This document shows, one piece after another, positions 6,444-7,773 of a stretch of DNA of 7,773 bases. Position numbers and translations under genes: made by a program. Positions within the stretch are counted from its first letter, which is position 1. Every line of letters begins with the position of its first letter. The notes beneath the pieces were generated by a model. It was not told the DNA's origin. It searched no databases and saw nothing but the letters and a program-made list of their open reading frames with translations. Location: NCBI GenBank assembly GCA_020630835.1, contig JAHDIL010000003.1, forward strand, positions 6,546 to 14,318, in the 5' to 3' direction. The stretch comes from Verrucomicrobiota bacterium (GTDB taxonomy: Bacteria > Verrucomicrobiota > Verrucomicrobiia > Verrucomicrobiales > DEV007).

Positions 6444-7773
6444 TTAGACCGTTTTCTTTTTTGCCGGACTAAGTAGGCTTTCCGCGTATTGGACGGTATC
6501 GATTTCGTCGACAGTTTTATCGTCTCGCAAACGAACGATTCGTGGAAAGCGTAGAGCCATCCCGGACTGATGCCGGGAACTACGTCGAATCGTGTCGAAG
6601 GCTACTTCGATAATTTTTGAAGGCTCAACGATCCGTTTCCGACGCGAGCTTTCGAGAGTGTGATCTTCGAACCATTCGGTGAGTTCTTCCAACTCCTCAT
6701 CGGTTAGGCCGGTATAGGCTTTTCCGATCACCGAAAGTGCGCCTGATTCTTTATCTCGAAGGGCGAATGTGTAGTCAGAGAGTAGGTGGCTCCGCTTGCC
6801 ATGCCCCTGCTCCACGTGCGTTACTACGCAGTCCAGCGTCGGCATGAGGTGCTTGACTTTCACCCACTGCTGACCTCGGCGCCCTAATGTGTAGAGGCTG
6901 GACGGCGATTTGAGAATCAAACCCTCGTCGCCTGCCTTTTTGGCCTCCTGAAATCTAACATCTACCTCTCGTGCCGTCGTAGCCCGATGAACAGGAGCTA
7001 GCTCGAAGTTTGGTGGTAGATCAAGTTGTTCGAGTCGTTCTCGCCGTTCGGTTAGAGGGCGGTGAATCAGACTGTCTCCAGCTAGCCCCAAAAGGTCGAA
7101 AACGATAAAGCGTATCGGTATGGCTTGTCCGAGAAAGAGATCGCCTTGAAATCTCCGGCCCAGCCGTTTTTGGAGATCGAAGAAGGTCAACTTTTCTCCA
7201 TCAGCGTAAGCGATGATTTCACCATCTAGAATGACAGCATCCTCCCAGCGCCTTGTCTGCTCAATCAGTTCGGGAAAGCTATCGCTCATGTTCTTTAGAT
7301 CTCTGCTGAACAGTGCGCTCCGTTTCGTATCCGTATGCCATTGAGCGCGAATACCATCGAACTTGTTCTCCAGCCATAGCTCCGTATTACCCTGCTTCTC
7401 CTGAAGCTTGGCGATGGCTGTCTCGACGTTTTCTGTTGGGGAGGCCAGCATGCAGCGGACGGGTTGGAACCATGTGAGACGTGCCTCGGCTAGGCGCTCT
7501 TCTTTGGTGAGCTCTGCTGTAAGACCAATATCTCCCGTGAGCATATTTGCGGAACGGACCTCCTTTGCCTTAGCTGCGAAGGCTACCGCTATAGCTTCCT
7601 CGACTAAGCCATCCTTTAAACCTATGCGCAGATCTCCTAAGAGAATGCCAACGTAGATTTGGGCTCCTTCAGGAGTCATGCACAGCATCATACGCGCGGC
7701 TTCTTCCACCTTTGTATTCGTTGCTTTGGCTTCAGAGATAGTGTTGAAGCTCCGTTGCACGTCTGATAGGGAG
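6444..7773 (-). CDS. lig: ATP-dependent DNA ligase (N-terminus outside window)
   Basis: The frame runs from the right edge to a TAA at 6446-6444, with about 442 visible residues. A GTG at 7760 is in frame, but codons before it (encoding S-L-S-D) continue to the edge, so it is not the start. Numbering from that GTG, the nucleotidyltransferase motifs are all present: motif I ENKFDGIR with the adenylated Lys133, motif Ia-like 'FSRDLKNM', motif III 'LDGEIIAY' (about 178-185), motif IIIa 'FIVFDLLG', motif IV 'DEGLILK' (278-284), motif V 'WVKVKH' (299-304), and motif VI 'RFPRIVRLRDDK' in the C-terminal OB fold (404-415). The visible N-terminal part ('YVGILLGDLRIGLKDGLVEEAI') belongs to the DNA-binding domain of long ligases. 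The enzyme seals nicks using ATP (EC 6.5.1.1), in contrast to the NAD-dependent LigA, which is expected elsewhere in the genome. Roughly 70-110 residues should be missing compared with the usual length of this class. In many bacteria such ligases sit in repair clusters with an exonuclease and an Lhr-type helicase; any such partner would be to the right of this window. Confidence 0.94.
   Translation of the reverse strand, partial: SLSDVQRSFNTISEAKATNTKVEEAARMMLCMTPEGAQIYVGILLGDLRIGLKDGLVEEAIAVAFAAKAKEVRSANMLTGDIGLTAELTKEERLAEARLTWFQPVRCMLASPTENVETAIAKLQEKQGNTELWLENKFDGIRAQWHTDTKRSALFSRDLKNMSDSFPELIEQTRRWEDAVILDGEIIAYADGEKLTFFDLQKRLGRRFQGDLFLGQAIPIRFIVFDLLGLAGDSLIHRPLTERRERLEQLDLPPNFELAPVHRATTAREVDVRFQEAKKAGDEGLILKSPSSLYTLGRRGQQWVKVKHLMPTLDCVVTHVEQGHGKRSHLLSDYTFALRDKESGALSVIGKAYTGLTDEELEELTEWFEDHTLESSRRKRIVEPSKIIEVAFDTIRRSSRHQSGMALRFPRIVRLRDDKTVDEIDTVQYAESLLSPAKKKTV

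Noticed and set aside
7658..7760. GTG at 7760 as the ligase start
   Set aside because: The frame is open to the window edge and the visible part starts in the middle of the DNA-binding domain, so the gene is cut off rather than short.

Overview
This window looks like chromosomal DNA from a bacterium of the PVC superphylum, most likely Verrucomicrobiota. The evidence is indirect: a MotA/TolQ/ExbB-type channel protein with an N-terminal CPxC...CPxC zinc ribbon, two coiled-coil ExbD-like partners, a large periplasmic PGAP1-like hydrolase, starts without clear Shine-Dalgarno sequences, and a bacterial ATP-dependent DNA ligase. No mobile element, CRISPR array, tRNA or rRNA was seen, and base composition looks even throughout.

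Layout from left to right: (1) the 3' end of gyrA (+, cut by the left edge, ending at 596), encoding the last beta-propeller blades and an acidic tail. (2) A convergent gene (-, 621-2222) for a predicted alpha/beta-hydrolase lipoprotein, 24 bp from gyrA. (3) A 207-bp divergent intergenic region with a candidate extended -10 promoter and a perfect 6-bp-arm inverted repeat over its -35 region. (4) A three-gene + strand operon (2430-3842, 3893-4723, 4764-6437): a four-TM MotA/ExbB-like subunit with a zinc ribbon and a cytoplasmic helical tail, then two single-TM ExbD/TolR/MotB-like subunits with long periplasmic coiled coils. (5) A convergent ATP-dependent DNA ligase gene (-, 6444 to the right edge), 6 bp from the operon and lacking its 5' end in this window.

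The most interesting part is the operon. Its products should form one ion-driven inner-membrane motor: the first gene gives the pentamer-type channel, and the other two could give an asymmetric rotor or plug. One ExbD-like protein keeps an Asp at the proton-carrying position, while the other has Ser there. The two periplasmic domains share a similar plan, which suggests an old duplication. A zinc ribbon and a long helical tail face the cytoplasm, and a Pro/Lys-rich tail faces the periplasm. What the motor drives cannot be told from the sequence; the Zorya defence motors and the Tol/Ton systems are the nearest analogies, but the diagnostic partner genes of neither are present here.
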